From positions 62,001-126,000 of the forward strand of contig NZ_BMVV01000012.1 of assembly GCF_014650895.1 (NCBI RefSeq): a stretch of 64,000 bases of DNA, read 5' to 3'. The notes beneath the pieces are model-generated. The model ran no database searches and was not told the origin of the DNA. It worked only from the letters and a program-made list of their open reading frames with translations. This stretch comes from Streptomyces omiyaensis (GTDB taxonomy: Bacteria; Actinomycetota; Actinomycetes; Streptomycetales; Streptomycetaceae). This document shows positions 18,353-27,727 of this stretch, piece after piece (the stretch's first letter is position 1; each line of letters begins with the position of its first letter). The position numbers and the translations under genes were made by a program.

Positions 18353-21307
18353 ATGAGACGGAGGGCGCGGGCGGTCGTCGCCGCGACTTCACTGCTGATC
18401 GCCGGACTGGCGGCGGCACCCGCCGCCGGGGCACGGCCGGCGGACCCCGGAGGCGGCGACGCCCTCTCCGTGTGGCGGGCCACGGTGACCGGGGAGCAGG
18501 TGCCGCTCCTGCTGGAGGCCGGGGCCGACGGGCACGAACTGACCGAGCAGGTGCCCGAGCGCGGCACCGCCACCGTCGAGCTGTACCTCACCGAGGCGCA
18601 GGCCGGGGCGCTGCGCGGCCGCGGCGTACAGGTCGCCGAGCACGACCCCGGCCCGGCCGCCGCCCGGCGGTCGGCCGCCGCCGGCGACGGCGTCTTCCGC
18701 CCCTACGGCGGCCCCGGCGGGCTGAAGGAGGAACTCCTCGCCACCGCCGCCGCCCACCCCGACCTCACCAAGGTCGTCTCGATCGGCAAGACCCTCAGGG
18801 GCCAGGACATCCTCGCGGTCAAGGTCAGCAAGGGCGCCCGCAAGGCGAAGGACGGCAGTCGGCCCGCCACGCTGTACGTCTCCAACCAGCACGCCCGCGA
18901 GTGGATCACCCCCGAGATGACCCGGCGGCTCCTCCACCACTACCTCGACAACTACGGCACCGACCGGCGGGTCACCCGGATCGTCGACTCCACCGAGCTG
19001 TGGTTCGTGCTCTCCGCCAACCCGGACGGCTACGACTTCACCCACGCCGACCCGGCCAACCGCCAGTGGCGCAAGAACCTCCGCGACAACGACGGCGACG
19101 GCACGATCGGCACCGGCGACGGCGTCGACCTCAACCGCAACTTCGCCCACAAGTGGGGCTACGACGACGAGGGTTCGTCCCCCGACCCGGCCGACGAGAC
19201 CTTCCGCGGCAAGGCCGCCATGTCCGAGCCCGAGACCCGCGCCCTGGACGCCTTCCAGAAGCGCATCGGCTTCTCGTACGGCATCAACTACCACTCCGCC
19301 GCCCAGCTGCTGCTGTACGGCGTCGGCTGGCAGGTCGCCACCGACACCCCCGACGACATCCCCCTCAAGGCGCTCGCGGGGACCCCGGAGAAGTCCGCCG
19401 TGCCCGGCTACCGGCCGCAGGTCTCCTCCGAGCTGTACACCACCAACGGCGAGGCCGACGGCCACGCCGCCAACGTCAACGGCATGCAGATGTTCACCCC
19501 CGAGATGTCCACCTGCGCCACCGCGTCCCGGGTCGACCCGGACGACGCCTGGGAGGCCGCCGACTGCGCCTCCGTCTTCACCTTCCCCGACGACGAGAAG
19601 CTGATCCGGGCCGAGTTCGCCAAGAACGTGCCCTTCGCGCTCGCCGTCGCCGAGTCCGCCGCCCGCCCGGACGACCCGGTCTCCCCGGTCGGCGCCCCGG
19701 CCCCGGCCCTCGTCCCCGACCCCTTCACCACCTCCTACGCCGCCGCCGGCGAGGAGCAGCGGGTCGCGGTCACCGCCCGCAAGTCCCTCCGCGCCAAGAC
19801 CCTCCACTACCGGATCGACGGCGGGCGCACCCACCGCGCCGGCGTCGAGGCCTGGGACGGCGGCGAGACCTACGGCGGCGAGGACAACCTGTACTACGAC
19901 CAGTACCGCGGTGAGGTGCGCGGAGCCCGGCCCGGCGACTCCGTCGAGGTCTGGTTCACCGCCCGCGGCCGCGACGGCCGGACCGTCGCCACCGCCCCCT
20001 TCACCTACCGGGTCGCCGAGCGCGCCCGCGGGGACGTCCTGGTCCTCGCCGAGGAGGGCGGCACGAGCGCCGCCCGGCACACCGCCGCGTACACGGAGGC
20101 GCTCGCCGCGACCGGGCGGAAGGCCGCCGTCTGGGACGTCGCCTCCCAGGGCGTCCCGCACGCCCTCGGCGCCCTCTCCCACTTCCGCACCGTCGTCTGG
20201 TACACCGGCGCCGAGCGCCCCTCCGGGGAGGTCCAGCTCGCCGTCCGCTCCTACCTCAACGAGGGCGGCAAGCTGCTCAACGCCGGCGAGAAGACCGGCG
20301 GGCTCACCCGGATCGGCCGGGCCGAGTCCAACGACTTCGCCCAGTACTGGCTCGGCGCCTACCACCGGGCCGGCCTGAACGGGCCGTCCTCCTTCGCCGG
20401 CACCGGCCGCCTCGCCGGTCCGCCCACCGGGCTCGGCGCCGCCGACGGCAACCCGCTCGACAACGCCGGCGCCTACACCGTCACCTCCGACACCCTCGAC
20501 CCGGAGCGGTTCCCGCAGTTCGCCTCCAGCGCCCCCGCCGGCGGCTACCCCGGCGTCCGGACCCCCTTCGAACCGGCCGAGGGCAGCACCTTCGCCGCGG
20601 TGCGGCACGCCGACGACACCTGGGCCCGGCTCGCCCGGACCGTCGACCTCACCGGCACCACCGCCGCCGACGGCCCCCGGCTCGACTTCCAGATCAGCTA
20701 CGACACCGAGCCCGGCTACGACAACCTCGTCGTCGAGGCCCGCACCGCCGGCCAGGACGACTGGACCACCCTGCCCGACCGGAACGGCGGCACCTCCGCC
20801 GAGCCGCCCGCCGACTGCGGCGAGGGCTACTACCTGAAGCTCCACCCGGCCCTCGGCCGCTATCTCACCCTCGGCGAGGACGGCTGCGCGTCCACCGGCA
20901 CCACCGGCGCCTGGAACGCCTTCACCGGCCCGTCCAACGGCTGGCGACAGGCCTCCGTCGACCTCTCCGCCTACGCGGGCAGGCAGGTCGAGCTCTCCCT
21001 CTCGTACGTCTCCGACCCCGGCACCGGCGAGACCGGCGCCTTCGTCGACGACGTCCGCCTGGTCACCGCGGCCGGCACCGAGCGCGAGGGCTTCGAGAGC
21101 TCGCTCGGCGCCTGGACCGTGCCGGGGGCCCCGGAGGGCAGCCCCGGCAACGCCAGGGACTGGACCCGCTCGCCGGCCCTGTTCCACTCCGTCGCCGCCG
21201 TCACCACCCGCGACACCGTCCTCCTCGGCTTCGGCCTGGAGCACGTCGGCTCCGCGGCCGAGCGGCGGCGGCTCCTCGACCGGGCCCTCACCGCGCTCCG
21301 CCGCTGA
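18353..21307 (+). CDS. secreted M14 zinc carboxypeptidase with C-terminal adhesion-like domains
   Basis: 984 aa. Residues 1-27 are a signal peptide (AAPAAGA cleavage region). A prodomain-like part precedes the catalytic M14 domain. The zinc ligands are H180 and E183 (QHAREW), with a further His in INYHSAAQLLLYG. Other M14 blocks are 'ANPDGYDFTHADPANRQWRKN' and 'DGVDLNRNFAHKWG'; the general-base Glu is probably in 'QMFTPEMSTC'. The second half (about 445-984) holds beta-rich domains and an immune-inhibitor/MAM-like segment ('LDFQISYDTEPGYDNLVVEA'), common in secreted streptomycete peptidases. ATG at 18353 with GGGGGG upstream. Single-gene unit between two terminators. Confidence 0.93.
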   Translation: MRRRARAVVAATSLLIAGLAAAPAAGARPADPGGGDALSVWRATVTGEQVPLLLEAGADGHELTEQVPERGTATVELYLTEAQAGALRGRGVQVAEHDPGPAAARRSAAAGDGVFRPYGGPGGLKEELLATAAAHPDLTKVVSIGKTLRGQDILAVKVSKGARKAKDGSRPATLYVSNQHAREWITPEMTRRLLHHYLDNYGTDRRVTRIVDSTELWFVLSANPDGYDFTHADPANRQWRKNLRDNDGDGTIGTGDGVDLNRNFAHKWGYDDEGSSPDPADETFRGKAAMSEPETRALDAFQKRIGFSYGINYHSAAQLLLYGVGWQVATDTPDDIPLKALAGTPEKSAVPGYRPQVSSELYTTNGEADGHAANVNGMQMFTPEMSTCATASRVDPDDAWEAADCASVFTFPDDEKLIRAEFAKNVPFALAVAESAARPDDPVSPVGAPAPALVPDPFTTSYAAAGEEQRVAVTARKSLRAKTLHYRIDGGRTHRAGVEAWDGGETYGGEDNLYYDQYRGEVRGARPGDSVEVWFTARGRDGRTVATAPFTYRVAERARGDVLVLAEEGGTSAARHTAAYTEALAATGRKAAVWDVASQGVPHALGALSHFRTVVWYTGAERPSGEVQLAVRSYLNEGGKLLNAGEKTGGLTRIGRAESNDFAQYWLGAYHRAGLNGPSSFAGTGRLAGPPTGLGAADGNPLDNAGAYTVTSDTLDPERFPQFASSAPAGGYPGVRTPFEPAEGSTFAAVRHADDTWARLARTVDLTGTTAADGPRLDFQISYDTEPGYDNLVVEARTAGQDDWTTLPDRNGGTSAEPPADCGEGYYLKLHPALGRYLTLGEDGCASTGTTGAWNAFTGPSNGWRQASVDLSAYAGRQVELSLSYVSDPGTGETGAFVDDVRLVTAAGTEREGFESSLGAWTVPGAPEGSPGNARDWTRSPALFHSVAAVTTRDTVLLGFGLEHVGSAAERRRLLDRALTALRR

Positions 21308-21337
21308 CGGAGAGTAGTGGGGCCGAAGGTCCCGAGG

Positions 21338-21367
21338 CGGCCCGTACCTGTCACCGGGTACGGGCCG
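21338..21367 (+). terminator. carboxypeptidase gene terminator
   Basis: 11-bp perfect stem (21338-21348 with 21357-21367), 8-nt loop, about 30 nt after the stop. Confidence 0.7.
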
Positions 21368-21413
21368 TCGGCCGTTCTCCGGCGACTCCCCGGGCGCGTA
21401 CGGATGCGCTCGA

Positions 21414-21444
21414 TGTCACCCGGGGGCGCCCGGAGAGGTAGGGT
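21414..21444 (+). promoter_or_regulatory. putative gap promoter
   Basis: TGTCAC (21414-21419), 19-bp spacer, TAGGGT (21439-21444), a common actinobacterial -10. The leader downstream contains an A-tract (21467-21473) and the partly symmetric GGTGTGACATATCACC (21487-21502). Confidence 0.4.
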
Positions 21445-21530
21445 CGGAAGCGGTCGGGGACATCCCAAAAAAATCAAGATCTAGCCGGTGTGACATATCA
21501 CCCGGCGTTCTCATACGAGGAGATCGGTTC

Positions 21531-22541
<1,011 letters not shown>

Positions 22542-22576
22542 CGTACTAGGGTTCAGCAGGGCAGGCTTTCGATGTG

Positions 22577-22620
22577 AGCAGGGCTCGGGCAGCGCGACGA
22601 AGCGCTGTGCGGGCCCTGTC
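22577..22620 (+). terminator. imperfect stem-loop between gap and pgk
   Basis: Arms 22577-22595 and 22602-22620 pair with a few mismatches (GCGCTG core and AGGGC blocks). It could be a partial terminator that sets the gap:pgk ratio or a 3'-end stabiliser. Confidence 0.4.
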
Positions 22621-22658
22621 TCGTGTGCTCCACCGCGTACCAAGGAGTCAGTGAACAG

Positions 22659-23870
22659 ATGAAGACGATCGACGAGCTTCTCGGCGAGGGCGTCGAGGGC
22701 AAGCGGGTGTTCGTCCGCGCCGATCTCAACGTGCCGCTCGACGGCACCACCATCACCGACGACGGGCGCATCCGCGCCGTCGTCCCCACGGTCAAGGCGC
22801 TCGCCGACGCCGGCGCCCGGGTCGTGGTCGCCTCCCACCTCGGCCGCCCCAAGGGCGCCCCGGACCCGGCGTTCTCCCTCGCGCCGGCCGCCGCGCGCCT
22901 CGGCGAACTCCTCGGCGCCGAGGTGGCCTTCGCCACCGACACCGTCGGCGAGTCCGCGCGGACGACCGTCGCGGGCCTGGCCGACGGCGGCGTGGCCGTC
23001 ATCGAGAACCTCCGCTTCAACGCCGGCGAGACCTCGAAGGACGACGCCGAGCGCGACGCCTTCGCGGAGCGGCTGGCGGCCCTCGCCGACCTCTACGTCG
23101 GCGACGGCTTCGGCGCCGTCCACCGCAAGCACGCCTCGGTCTTCGACCTCCCGGGCAAGCTGCCGCACGCCGCCGGCTACCTCATCGCCACCGAGGTCGG
23201 CGTCCTCAGGAAGCTGACCGAGGACGTCCGGCGGCCGTACGCGGTCGTCCTCGGCGGCGCCAAGGTCTCCGACAAGCTCGGGGTGATCGACCACCTCCTG
23301 GAGAAGGCCGACCGCATCCTCGTCGGAGGCGGCATGGCCTACACCTTCCTCAAGGCCCAGGGCCACGAGGTCGGCATCTCCCTCCTCCAGGAGGACCAGA
23401 TCCCGGCCGTCAAGGACTACCTGAAGCGGGCCGAGGACCGCGGCGTGGAGTTCGTCCTCCCCGTCGACGTCCTGGTCTCCACCGAGTTCCCGGACCTGAA
23501 GACCAAGGCCCCGGCGAACCCCGCCACCGTCGCCGCGGACGCCATCCCGGCCGACCAGGAGGGCCTGGACATCGGTCCGGAGACCCGCAAGCTCTACGCC
23601 TCGAAGCTCGCCGACGCGGCCACCGTCTTCTGGAACGGCCCGATGGGCGTCTTCGAGCACCCCGACTACGCCGAGGGCACCAAGGCCGTCGCCCAGGCGC
23701 TCGTCGACTCCCCGGCCTTCTCCGTGGTCGGCGGTGGCGACTCCGCCGCCGCGGTCCGCATTCTGGGCTTCGACGAAACCGCATTCGGCCACATCTCGAC
23801 CGGTGGCGGCGCCTCCCTCGAATACCTCGAGGGCAAGCAGCTCCCCGGCCTCGTCGCACTGGAGGACTGA
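22659..23870 (+). CDS. pgk: phosphoglycerate kinase
   Basis: 403 aa. ATG at 22659 gives the standard start MKTIDELL; GTG at 22651 is closer to the AAGGAG and cannot be excluded. Substrate-binding RADLNVPL, ASHLGRPKG, 'VGDGFGAVHRKHASV' and the C-terminal 'GGGDSAAAV...ISTGGGASLEYLEGK' are intact. Makes ATP from 1,3-bisphosphoglycerate. Seven bases separate it from tpiA. Confidence 0.97.
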   Translation: MKTIDELLGEGVEGKRVFVRADLNVPLDGTTITDDGRIRAVVPTVKALADAGARVVVASHLGRPKGAPDPAFSLAPAAARLGELLGAEVAFATDTVGESARTTVAGLADGGVAVIENLRFNAGETSKDDAERDAFAERLAALADLYVGDGFGAVHRKHASVFDLPGKLPHAAGYLIATEVGVLRKLTEDVRRPYAVVLGGAKVSDKLGVIDHLLEKADRILVGGGMAYTFLKAQGHEVGISLLQEDQIPAVKDYLKRAEDRGVEFVLPVDVLVSTEFPDLKTKAPANPATVAADAIPADQEGLDIGPETRKLYASKLADAATVFWNGPMGVFEHPDYAEGTKAVAQALVDSPAFSVVGGGDSAAAVRILGFDETAFGHISTGGGASLEYLEGKQLPGLVALED

Positions 23871-23877
23871 CCCCCTT

Positions 23878-24654
23878 ATGACCACCCGCACCCCGCTGAT
23901 GGCGGGCAACTGGAAGATGAACCTCAACCACCTCGAGGCCATCGCCCACGTCCAGAAGCTCGCGTTCTCGCTCACCGACAAGGACTACGACGCGGTCGAG
24001 GTCGCCGTCCTCGTCCCCTTCACCGACCTGCGCTCCGTGCAGACCCTGATCGACGGCGACAAGCTCAAGATCAAGTACGGCGCCCAGGACCTCTCGGCCC
24101 ACGAGTCCGGCGCCTACACCGGTGAGATCTCCGGCGCCATGCTCGCCAAGCTGAACACCGGCTTCGTCGCCGTCGGCCACTCCGAGCGCCGCCAGTACCA
24201 CGCCGAGTCCGACGAGCTGTGCAACGCCAAGGTGAAGGCCGCCTTCGCCCACGGCATCACCCCGATCCTCTGCGTCGGCGAGGAGCTGGACGTGCGCGAG
24301 GCCGGCAACGCCGTCCCGCACACCCTCGCCCAGGTCGAGGGCGGCCTGAAGGACGTCCCGGCCGAGCAGGCCGAGACGATCGTCATCGCGTACGAGCCGG
24401 TGTGGGCCATCGGCACCGGCAAGGTCTGCGGCGCCGACGACGCCCAGGAGGTCTGCGGGGCGATCCGCGGCAAGCTCGCCGAGCTGTACACGCAGGACGT
24501 CGCCGACAAGATCCGCATCCAGTACGGCGGCTCCGTCAAGAGCGGCAACGTCGCCGAGATCATGGCGCAGCCCGACATCGACGGCGCCCTGGTCGGCGGC
24601 GCGTCGCTCGACGCGGACGAGTTCGTCAAGATCGTCCGTTTCCGCGACCAGTGA
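23878..24654 (+). CDS. tpiA: triosephosphate isomerase
   Basis: 258 aa. AGNWKMN (substrate Asn and Lys), VGHSERR (catalytic His), AYEPVWAIGTGK (catalytic Glu and loop 6) and 'YGGSVKSGNVAEI' (phosphate binding) are all present. Interconverts dihydroxyacetone phosphate and glyceraldehyde 3-phosphate. Coupled to pgk. Confidence 0.97.
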   Translation: MTTRTPLMAGNWKMNLNHLEAIAHVQKLAFSLTDKDYDAVEVAVLVPFTDLRSVQTLIDGDKLKIKYGAQDLSAHESGAYTGEISGAMLAKLNTGFVAVGHSERRQYHAESDELCNAKVKAAFAHGITPILCVGEELDVREAGNAVPHTLAQVEGGLKDVPAEQAETIVIAYEPVWAIGTGKVCGADDAQEVCGAIRGKLAELYTQDVADKIRIQYGGSVKSGNVAEIMAQPDIDGALVGGASLDADEFVKIVRFRDQ

Positions 24655-24691
24655 CGATGTAGAGCGACGGAGGTGATCCGTCGTACCCTTG

Positions 24692-24727
24692 CGGGGGTCG
24701 GGCAGGTGCCCGGCCCCCGTCCCTTTT
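24692..24727 (+). terminator. stem-loop with T-rich tail after tpiA
   Basis: Twelve-base arms (24692-24703 and 24708-24719, one G-U pair) are followed by TCCCTTTTC. This is the most canonical intrinsic terminator shape in the window. It would separate or attenuate secG from the glycolytic genes. Confidence 0.65.
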
Positions 24728-24753
24728 CAAGCTCCGAGGAAGTTGGTCCCGCC

Positions 24754-24990
24754 GTGGTTATGGGGTTCTCGATCGCCCTGATCGTCTTCAGCGGCCTGCT
24801 GATGCTGCTGGTGCTGATGCACAAGGGGAAGGGCGGCGGCCTCTCCGACATGTTCGGTGGCGGCATGCAGTCCTCCGTCGGCGGCTCCTCGGTCGCCGAG
24901 CGCAACCTCGACCGGATCACGGTCGTGGTCGGCCTGCTCTGGTTCGCCTGCATTGTGGTACTTGGTCTGCTCATGAAGCTGGACGGGTAA
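24754..24990 (+). CDS. secG: preprotein translocase subunit SecG
   Basis: 78 aa from GTG at 24754 (ATG at 24760 is an alternative). Two transmembrane helices flank the conserved loop 'LMHKGKGGGLSDMFGGG'. SecG assists SecA-driven translocation through SecYEG. Usual neighbour of tpiA in actinomycetes. Confidence 0.95.
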   Translation: MVMGFSIALIVFSGLLMLLVLMHKGKGGGLSDMFGGGMQSSVGGSSVAERNLDRITVVVGLLWFACIVVLGLLMKLDG

Positions 24991-25000
24991 CTCCGCACAC

Positions 25001-25028
25001 TGGACGCGCGTTGGGCCTTCCGTAGACT
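25001..25028 (+). promoter_or_regulatory. putative promoter of the RbpA-family gene
   Basis: TGGACG (25001-25006), 16-bp spacer, TAGACT (25023-25028), 40 nt before the GTG start. Confidence 0.4.
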
Positions 25029-25067
25029 GGGGCATCTTCGAGCACCATCACGCAGGGAGTTACGACC

Positions 25068-25403
25068 GTGGCAAGTGGCAACGCGATCCGGGGAAGCCGG
25101 GTCGGAGCGGGGCCGATGGGGGAGGCCGAGCGGGGCGAGTCGGCACCGCGCCTCCGCATCTCCTTCTGGTGCTCGAACGGGCACGAGACCCAGCCGAGTT
25201 TCGCGAGCGACGCGCAGGTCCCGGACACGTGGGACTGCCCCCGCTGCGGATTCCCGGCCGGCCAGGACCGGGACAACCCCCCGGACCCCCCGCGCACCGA
25301 GCCGTACAAGACCCACCTCGCCTACGTGCGGGAGCGCCGCAGCGACGCCGACGGCGAGGCGATCCTCGCCGAGGCGCTCGCCAAGCTCCGGGGCGAGATC
25401 TGA
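25068..25403 (+). CDS. RbpA-family RNA polymerase-binding protein (probable RbpB paralogue)
   Basis: 111 aa; GTG start with AGGGAG upstream. It shares the RbpA features: basic N-terminal MASGNAIRGSRVGAGP, a zinc-binding core (FWCSNGH...WDCPRCG) and the C-terminal sigma-interacting 'YKTHLAYVRERRSDADGEAILAEAL'. RbpA stabilises RNAP-sigma complexes and raises basal rifampicin tolerance. In S. coelicolor, as I recall, rbpA itself lies elsewhere and the secG-pgi position holds the paralogue rbpB. I therefore call the family with confidence but not the paralogue. Confidence 0.9.
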   Translation: MASGNAIRGSRVGAGPMGEAERGESAPRLRISFWCSNGHETQPSFASDAQVPDTWDCPRCGFPAGQDRDNPPDPPRTEPYKTHLAYVRERRSDADGEAILAEALAKLRGEI

Positions 25404-25425
25404 ACGGCAGCTGAACACCATGGCA

Positions 25426-25466
25426 AAGGGCTCTGCCCGTGAACTCGTTTCGCGGGCGGGGCCCTT
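25426..25466 (+). terminator. hairpin after the RbpA-family gene
   Basis: 14-bp arms (25426-25439 and 25453-25466, two G-U pairs), 13-nt loop, followed by a T-containing tail. Confidence 0.55.
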
Positions 25467-25558
25467 CGACGTGTCCGCTTTCGATGGCGTCGATCGCCCC
25501 GTTCGATCAACTAGGTTGGAGGAGCAGCGGGGCAGAAACGTACGAGAAGAAGTGGGCG

Positions 25559-27223
25559 ATGTCCGAAATGACCACTGAAGGACGCATCAGGCTCAACCGG
25601 CTGCCCGAGTGGGCGGCCCTCGGCAAGCACCGGGAGCAGCTGGGCGGGACCCACCTGCGCGAGCTGTTCGCGGCCGACCCGGAGCGCGGCACCGGCTACA
25701 CCCTGCGGGTCGGCGACCTCCACCTGGACTACTCCAAGCAGCTCGTCACCGACGAGACCCTGGAACTGCTGCGCGAGCTGGCCGTCGCCACCGACGTGGC
25801 CGGGCTGCGCGACGCCATGTTCCGCGGCGAGAAGATCAACACCACCGAGGACCGGGCCGTCCTCCACACCGCGCTGCGCGCCCCCCGCGGAGCCGTGATC
25901 GAGGTCGACGGCGAGAACGTCGTCCCCGCGGTCCACGCCGTCCTCGACAAGATGGCCGGCTTCGCCGACACGATCCGCTCCGGCGCCTGGACCGGCCACA
26001 CCGGCAAGCCGATCAAGAACATCGTCAACATCGGCATCGGCGGCTCCGACCTCGGCCCCGCCATGGCCTACGAGGTGCTGCGCGCCTACACCCGGCGGGA
26101 CCTGACGTTCCGTTTCGTCTCCAACGTCGACGGCGCCGACCTCCACGAGGCCGTCCGCGACCTCGACCCGGCCGAGACGCTCTTCATCGTCGCCTCGAAG
26201 ACCTTCACCACCATCGAGACGGTCACCAACGCGACCTCCGCCCGGGACTGGCTCCTCGGCGGGCTCGGAGCCGGCCAGGAGGCCGTGGCCCGGCACTTCG
26301 TGGCGCTCTCCACCAACGCCGAGCGGGTCGAGGAGTTCGGCATCGACACCGCCAACATGTTCGAGTTCTGGGACTGGGTCGGCGGCCGCTACTCGTACGA
26401 CTCCGCCATCGGCCTCTCCCTGATGATCGCCATCGGGCCGGACGGCTTCCGGGAGATGCTCGACGGCTTCCACCTCGTCGACGAGCACTTCCGCACCGCC
26501 CCCGCGGAGGAGAACGCCCCGCTCCTGCTCGGCCTCCTCGGCGTCTGGTACGGCGGCTTCTTCGACGCCCAGTCGCACGCCGTCCTGCCGTACTCCCACT
26601 ACCTGTCGAAGTTCACCGCCTACCTCCAGCAGCTCGACATGGAGTCCAACGGCAAGTCCGTGGACCGCCAGGGCGAGCCGGTCGACTGGCAGACCGGCCC
26701 GGTCGTCTGGGGCACCCCCGGCACCAACGGGCAGCACGCCTACTACCAGCTGATCCACCAGGGCACCAAGGTGATCCCCGCCGACTTCATCGGCTTCGCC
26801 CGCCCGGTCGCGGACCTGCTGCCCGGCCTGGTGCCCCAGCACGACCTGCTGATGGCCAACTTCTTCGCCCAGACCCAGGCCCTCGCCTTCGGCAAGACGC
26901 CCGAGGAGGTACGGGCCGAGGGCGTGCCGGAGGAGCTCGTCCCGCACAAGACCTTCCAGGGCAACCACCCCACCACCACGATCCTCGCCGACGCCCTGAC
27001 CCCCTCGGTCCTCGGCCAGCTGGTGGCGCTCTACGAGCACAAGGTCTTCGTCCAGGGCGCCGTCTGGAACATCGACTCCTTCGACCAGTGGGGCGTCGAG
27101 CTCGGCAAGGTCCTCGCCAAGCGGATCGAGCCCGTCCTCACCGGCGACGGGGAGACCGGGGGCCTCGACAGCTCCACCGCGGCGCTCGTCTCCGCCTATC
27201 GCGCGCTGCGCGACCGGAGCTGA
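25559..27223 (+). CDS. pgi: glucose-6-phosphate isomerase
   Basis: 554 aa from ATG at 25559. PGI signatures: 'NIGIGGSDLGPAMAYEVL' near residue 163, 'FWDWVGGRYSYDSAIGL' (catalytic Glu/Arg region), 'GTPGTNGQHAYYQLIHQG' and 'FDQWGVELGK'. Interconverts glucose 6-phosphate and fructose 6-phosphate, the branch between glycolysis and the pentose phosphate genes encoded opposite. A TAGGTT -10-like element lies at 25512-25517. Confidence 0.97.
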   Translation: MSEMTTEGRIRLNRLPEWAALGKHREQLGGTHLRELFAADPERGTGYTLRVGDLHLDYSKQLVTDETLELLRELAVATDVAGLRDAMFRGEKINTTEDRAVLHTALRAPRGAVIEVDGENVVPAVHAVLDKMAGFADTIRSGAWTGHTGKPIKNIVNIGIGGSDLGPAMAYEVLRAYTRRDLTFRFVSNVDGADLHEAVRDLDPAETLFIVASKTFTTIETVTNATSARDWLLGGLGAGQEAVARHFVALSTNAERVEEFGIDTANMFEFWDWVGGRYSYDSAIGLSLMIAIGPDGFREMLDGFHLVDEHFRTAPAEENAPLLLGLLGVWYGGFFDAQSHAVLPYSHYLSKFTAYLQQLDMESNGKSVDRQGEPVDWQTGPVVWGTPGTNGQHAYYQLIHQGTKVIPADFIGFARPVADLLPGLVPQHDLLMANFFAQTQALAFGKTPEEVRAEGVPEELVPHKTFQGNHPTTTILADALTPSVLGQLVALYEHKVFVQGAVWNIDSFDQWGVELGKVLAKRIEPVLTGDGETGGLDSSTAALVSAYRALRDRS

Positions 27224-27226
27224 GCG

Positions 27227-27727
27227 ATGGCGGGGGAGAACGCGGTGCGGCTCCGGCCGCCCAGGAACGCCGTCGACCGCCGCAGCGTCGGCTGGTGGCG
27301 CACCCAGTGGCTGCTCGGCACCGCCGTCCCGGTGGCGGTCCTCGGCGTCCTCGGCGCCCTGATCGGGCCGGCCAGGTTCTGGCTGCTGCTGCCGGCCGCC
27401 GTGCTGGCCGCCGCCGGCCTGGCCTGCGCCGCGTTCTTCCCCGCCTGGTGGTACCGGCTGCACCGCTGGGAGGTCACCGACGAGGCCGTGTACGTGCGCA
27501 CGGGCGCCCTGTGGCAGGAGTGGCGGATCGCCCCCATGTCACGGATCCAGACCGTGGACACCGTACGCGGCCCGCTGGAGCAGCTCTTCGGGCTCGCCAC
27601 CGTCACCGTCACCACCGCCTCGTCCAAGGGCGCCGTCGAGATCGAGGGCCTCGACCACGAGGCGGCCGCCGGACTCGCCGAGCGGCTCACCGCGATCACC
27701 GGGGCGACCCCGGGGGACGCCACGTGA
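27227..27727 (+). CDS. bacterial PH-domain membrane protein (YdbS-like)
   Basis: 166 aa. Two transmembrane helices (about residues 24-70) precede a bacterial pleckstrin-like domain (bPH2): 'YVRTGALWQEWRIAPMSRIQTVDTVRGPLEQLFGLATVTVTT'. YdbS/YdbT pairs are membrane proteins of uncertain function; in Bacillus YdbT/YdbS have been linked to antimicrobial resistance. Three bases after pgi and overlapping the next gene. Confidence 0.85.
   Translation: MAGENAVRLRPPRNAVDRRSVGWWRTQWLLGTAVPVAVLGVLGALIGPARFWLLLPAAVLAAAGLACAAFFPAWWYRLHRWEVTDEAVYVRTGALWQEWRIAPMSRIQTVDTVRGPLEQLFGLATVTVTTASSKGAVEIEGLDHEAAAGLAERLTAITGATPGDAT

Noticed and set aside
21487..21502. GGTGTGACATATCACC before gap as an operator
   Set aside because: Only GGTG/CACC and two inner bases are symmetric, which is too weak to call.
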